A DNA stretch of 64,000 bases, from the NCBI GenBank assembly GCA_003153935.1, contig PMCA01000034.1, forward strand, positions 1-64,000, read 5' to 3'. Positions 62,566-64,000 of this stretch are shown piece after piece (position 1 is the stretch's first letter; the number at the start of each line of letters is the position of its first letter). The DNA is from Elusimicrobiota bacterium (GTDB lineage Bacteria; CAYTYR01; UBA6262). Below the pieces are notes generated by a model, which worked only from the letters and a program-made list of their open reading frames with translations, had not been told where the DNA came from and ran no database searches. The position numbers and the translations under genes were made by a program.

Positions 62566-63444
62566 GTGCGAGTATTTTTAACCGGAGGGTCGGGATTTAC
62601 CGGCCGTAATTTGCTTGAGCAGATGCGGGGCCGCTATGAAATACTGGCTCCCGGGCATAAAGAACTGGAATTGCTTGATGAGGATGCAGTCAAAAGTTTT
62701 ATTAAAGGGAATAAAATTGATGTAGTAGTACATGCGGCTATTAAGCCGTTGCATCGCAATGCCAAAGACACGGTTGATTTAGTTAACAATAATATCCGGA
62801 TATTTTTTAATATAGCCCGCAATAACGCATATTTTAAAAAGATGGTCTATATAAGCTCGGGTGCTATTTACGATAAACGTTATTATCAACCTAAAATGAA
62901 AGAGGATTATTTTGATGCGCACGTGCCGGCTGATGATACGGGGTTGTATAAATATGCCGTGGCAAAATATATCGAGAAAGCTGATAATATAACAGAATTG
63001 CGGCCGTTCGGCATTTTCGGTAAAAACGAAGATTACGCTATCAGGTTTATTTCCAATATGATCTGCAAGGCTATTTTTGATCTGCCTTTGACCATGCACC
63101 AGAACCGCAGGTTTGATTACCTGTATGTCAATGATCTGTCCCAGGTGGTCGAATATTTCATTGAACATAACGGCCGGTATAAAGCCTATAACGTTACGCC
63201 GGATGATTCCATAGAACTGTATCAATTGGCGCAGCTGGTATTGAGAGTTGCCGGAAAAGACTTGCCGATAGCGGTAGTCAGGGAAGATATGGGACCGGAA
63301 TACACTGGGGATAACACCCGGTTGCGTAAGGAGATGCCGGGTGTCCTGTTTACTCCGTTCGAAACCGCGGTAAAGGAATTGTATGATTGGTATCTTGCCA
63401 ACCGGCAAATGATCGATAAAAATGTGTTGCTGGTGGATAAGTAA
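62566..63444 (+). CDS. NAD-dependent epimerase/dehydratase family SDR
   Basis: A 292-residue extended SDR starting at GTG with GAGGT upstream. It has VFLTGGSGFTGRNLLEQM, VVHAAIKPL, YISSGAIYD, the active-site YKYAVAKYIE (YxxxK) and RPFGIFGKNEDYAIRF. It resembles keto-reductases of deoxysugar pathways (WcaG-like). After the ThDP enzyme it could reduce the branched keto sugar, as YerF does after YerE; that analogy is inference. Confidence 0.85.
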   Translation: MRVFLTGGSGFTGRNLLEQMRGRYEILAPGHKELELLDEDAVKSFIKGNKIDVVVHAAIKPLHRNAKDTVDLVNNNIRIFFNIARNNAYFKKMVYISSGAIYDKRYYQPKMKEDYFDAHVPADDTGLYKYAVAKYIEKADNITELRPFGIFGKNEDYAIRFISNMICKAIFDLPLTMHQNRRFDYLYVNDLSQVVEYFIEHNGRYKAYNVTPDDSIELYQLAQLVLRVAGKDLPIAVVREDMGPEYTGDNTRLRKEMPGVLFTPFETAVKELYDWYLANRQMIDKNVLLVDK

Positions 63445-63474
63445 GGGGAAATCTATGAAACAAGAAAAGATCCA
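63443..63474 (+). repeat. Direct repeat, left copy
   Basis: A 32-base stretch spanning a ribosome-binding site and start codon, matching 63953-63984 at 27 of 32 positions. The two copies bracket gtrA exactly: each includes AAGGGGAA, TCTATGA and GAAAAGATCC. Confidence 0.75.
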
Positions 63475-63478
63475 ATGA
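63455..63478 (+). CDS. Seven-codon mini-ORF overlapping gtrA start
   Basis: ATG AAA CAA GAA AAG ATC CAA TGA, behind a good AAGGGGAA site. Its TGA overlaps the gtrA ATG (ATGA), so it could couple translation. It looks like a leftover of the 5' end of the gene that starts at 63965 (MSQEKIL). Probably a relic rather than a functional peptide. Confidence 0.35.
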   Translation: MKQEKIQ

Positions 63479-63945
63479 ACCGTTTTAAGGAGAAATTAGC
63501 GCAGGTAAGCGGTAACCATGGGATGAAAATGCGTTTTGCCATGGTGGGCGCCTGGAATACGGTTTTTGGTTACGGCGTGTTTTGGTTTTTGGATAATTTT
63601 TTCGCTGCTAATTTGAAATCACGAGTTGCGGCCTATATGTGGGCAACTGCGCTTAGCCAGGTTACAGCAGTTATTAATGCGTTCATTTTTCATAAATATG
63701 TAACCTTTAAATCACAGGTTAGAGGTTCGGGAATTGTACTAGAATTCTTTCGTTTCTGTTTGACATACGTAGTTACTTTTTTTCTGGGTCTGTTATTAAT
63801 GCCCTTTTTTGTGGAAGTGTTTTCTTTCGATCCGAAAGTATCCGCCGCCTTAATTATTGCCATTTGCACGGCAGTTAGCTATTTTGGGCATTTTAAGTTT
63901 TCCTTTAATCAACCAGGTAAAAACAAAGGGACAGGCGATCAGTAG
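63475..63945 (+). CDS. GtrA-like membrane protein
   Basis: A 156-residue GtrA-family protein with four transmembrane segments: RFAMVGAWNTVFGYGVFWFL, MWATALSQVTAVINAFIFH, FFRFCLTYVVTFFLGLLLM and AALIIAICTAVSYFGHFKFSF, and the family's FHKYVTFKS. GtrA proteins are thought to help move undecaprenyl-linked sugars across the inner membrane. It has no strong ribosome-binding site of its own and depends on the mini-ORF upstream or on its own weak GATCC context. It closes the sugar cassette before the next gene at 63965. Confidence 0.9.
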   Translation: MNRFKEKLAQVSGNHGMKMRFAMVGAWNTVFGYGVFWFLDNFFAANLKSRVAAYMWATALSQVTAVINAFIFHKYVTFKSQVRGSGIVLEFFRFCLTYVVTFFLGLLLMPFFVEVFSFDPKVSAALIIAICTAVSYFGHFKFSFNQPGKNKGTGDQ

Positions 63946-63952
63946 ATAAGCA

Positions 63953-63984
63953 AAGGGGAAGTCTATGAGTCAGGAAAAGATCCT
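63953..63984 (+). repeat. Direct repeat, right copy
   Basis: Right-hand partner of the 63443-63474 repeat. It contains the genuine ribosome-binding site and first codons of the gene starting at 63965. Confidence 0.75.
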
Positions 63985-64000
63985 GCGTAATGAGATCCGG
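63965..64000 (+). CDS. Start of an unidentified gene, cut by the window end
   Basis: ATG behind AAGGGGAA, reading MSQEKILRNEIR to the window edge with no stop. Twelve residues are too few to identify it. Its close spacing (20 bases) to gtrA suggests it continues the sugar cluster. Confidence 0.5.
   Translation, partial: MSQEKILRNEIR

Overview
This window reads as ordinary bacterial chromosome, with every supported gene on the + strand and tightly packed. An LptD homologue, secreted beta-barrel proteins and a large nucleotide-sugar region point to a diderm (Gram-negative type) bacterium. The house-keeping order (rplU-rpmA-obg-proB; rho-rpmE-DUF1385-prfA-prmC-murA), the double-length ThyX and the PorV-like protein suggest an uncultivated lineage of the Omnitrophota / Margulisbacteria kind. 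That placement rests on recollection of gene families only and is of low confidence. No tRNA, rRNA, CRISPR array, transposase or phage gene is visible, and no gene-free stretch exceeds about 180 bases.

Layout. 1-5.2 kb: end of a PorV-like outer-membrane protein, ribosomal proteins L21 and L27, the Obg GTPase, glutamate 5-kinase, then a DUF3006 / ComEC-like metallo-beta-lactamase pair and a secreted tandem SpoVG-like protein. 5.2-13 kb: membrane protein, helix-hairpin-helix/beta-barrel protein, LarB and a short LarC, pseudopilin, HAMP and PilZ proteins, tandem ThyX, ferritin-like protein. 13-25 kb: SuhB-like phosphatase, PolA, MutM, CoaE, Rho, L31, DUF1385, half ChrA, PrfA, PrmC, MurA. 25.3-31.2 kb: histidine operon hisDCBHA-x-hisFI (no hisG or hisE). 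31.2-39.3 kb: complete tryptophan operon trpEGDC-trpB2-trpF-trpB-trpA with a Trm112-like gene inside. 39.4-46 kb: accD, folC, a MalK/UgpC-type ATPase, ROK sugar kinase, lptD. 46-64 kb: nucleotide-sugar genes for GDP-6-deoxy sugars, dTDP-rhamnose, UDP-glucuronate/UDP-xylose and CDP-4-keto-6-deoxyglucose, followed by an unusual cassette: C-methyltransferase, radical SAM, NeuB-cupin fusion, HAD, ThDP enzyme, SDR, GtrA. No glycosyltransferase is present in the window.

The most striking non-gene signal is a set of short arrays with an exact 7-base period. Three lie between genes (8660, 13083, 39320) and four lie in frame inside conserved enzymes (two in hisH, one each in prmC and folC), where they encode extra loop residues next to conserved motifs. 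A second repeat family, about 104 bases with terminal inverted repeats, surrounds mutM in three copies and leaves a solo end near 3484. Sigma-70-like promoters recur (TTGRCD or close variants, 17-18 bases, TATAAT-like); at larB, hisD and folC the -10 box lies so close to the start that the messages may be leaderless.
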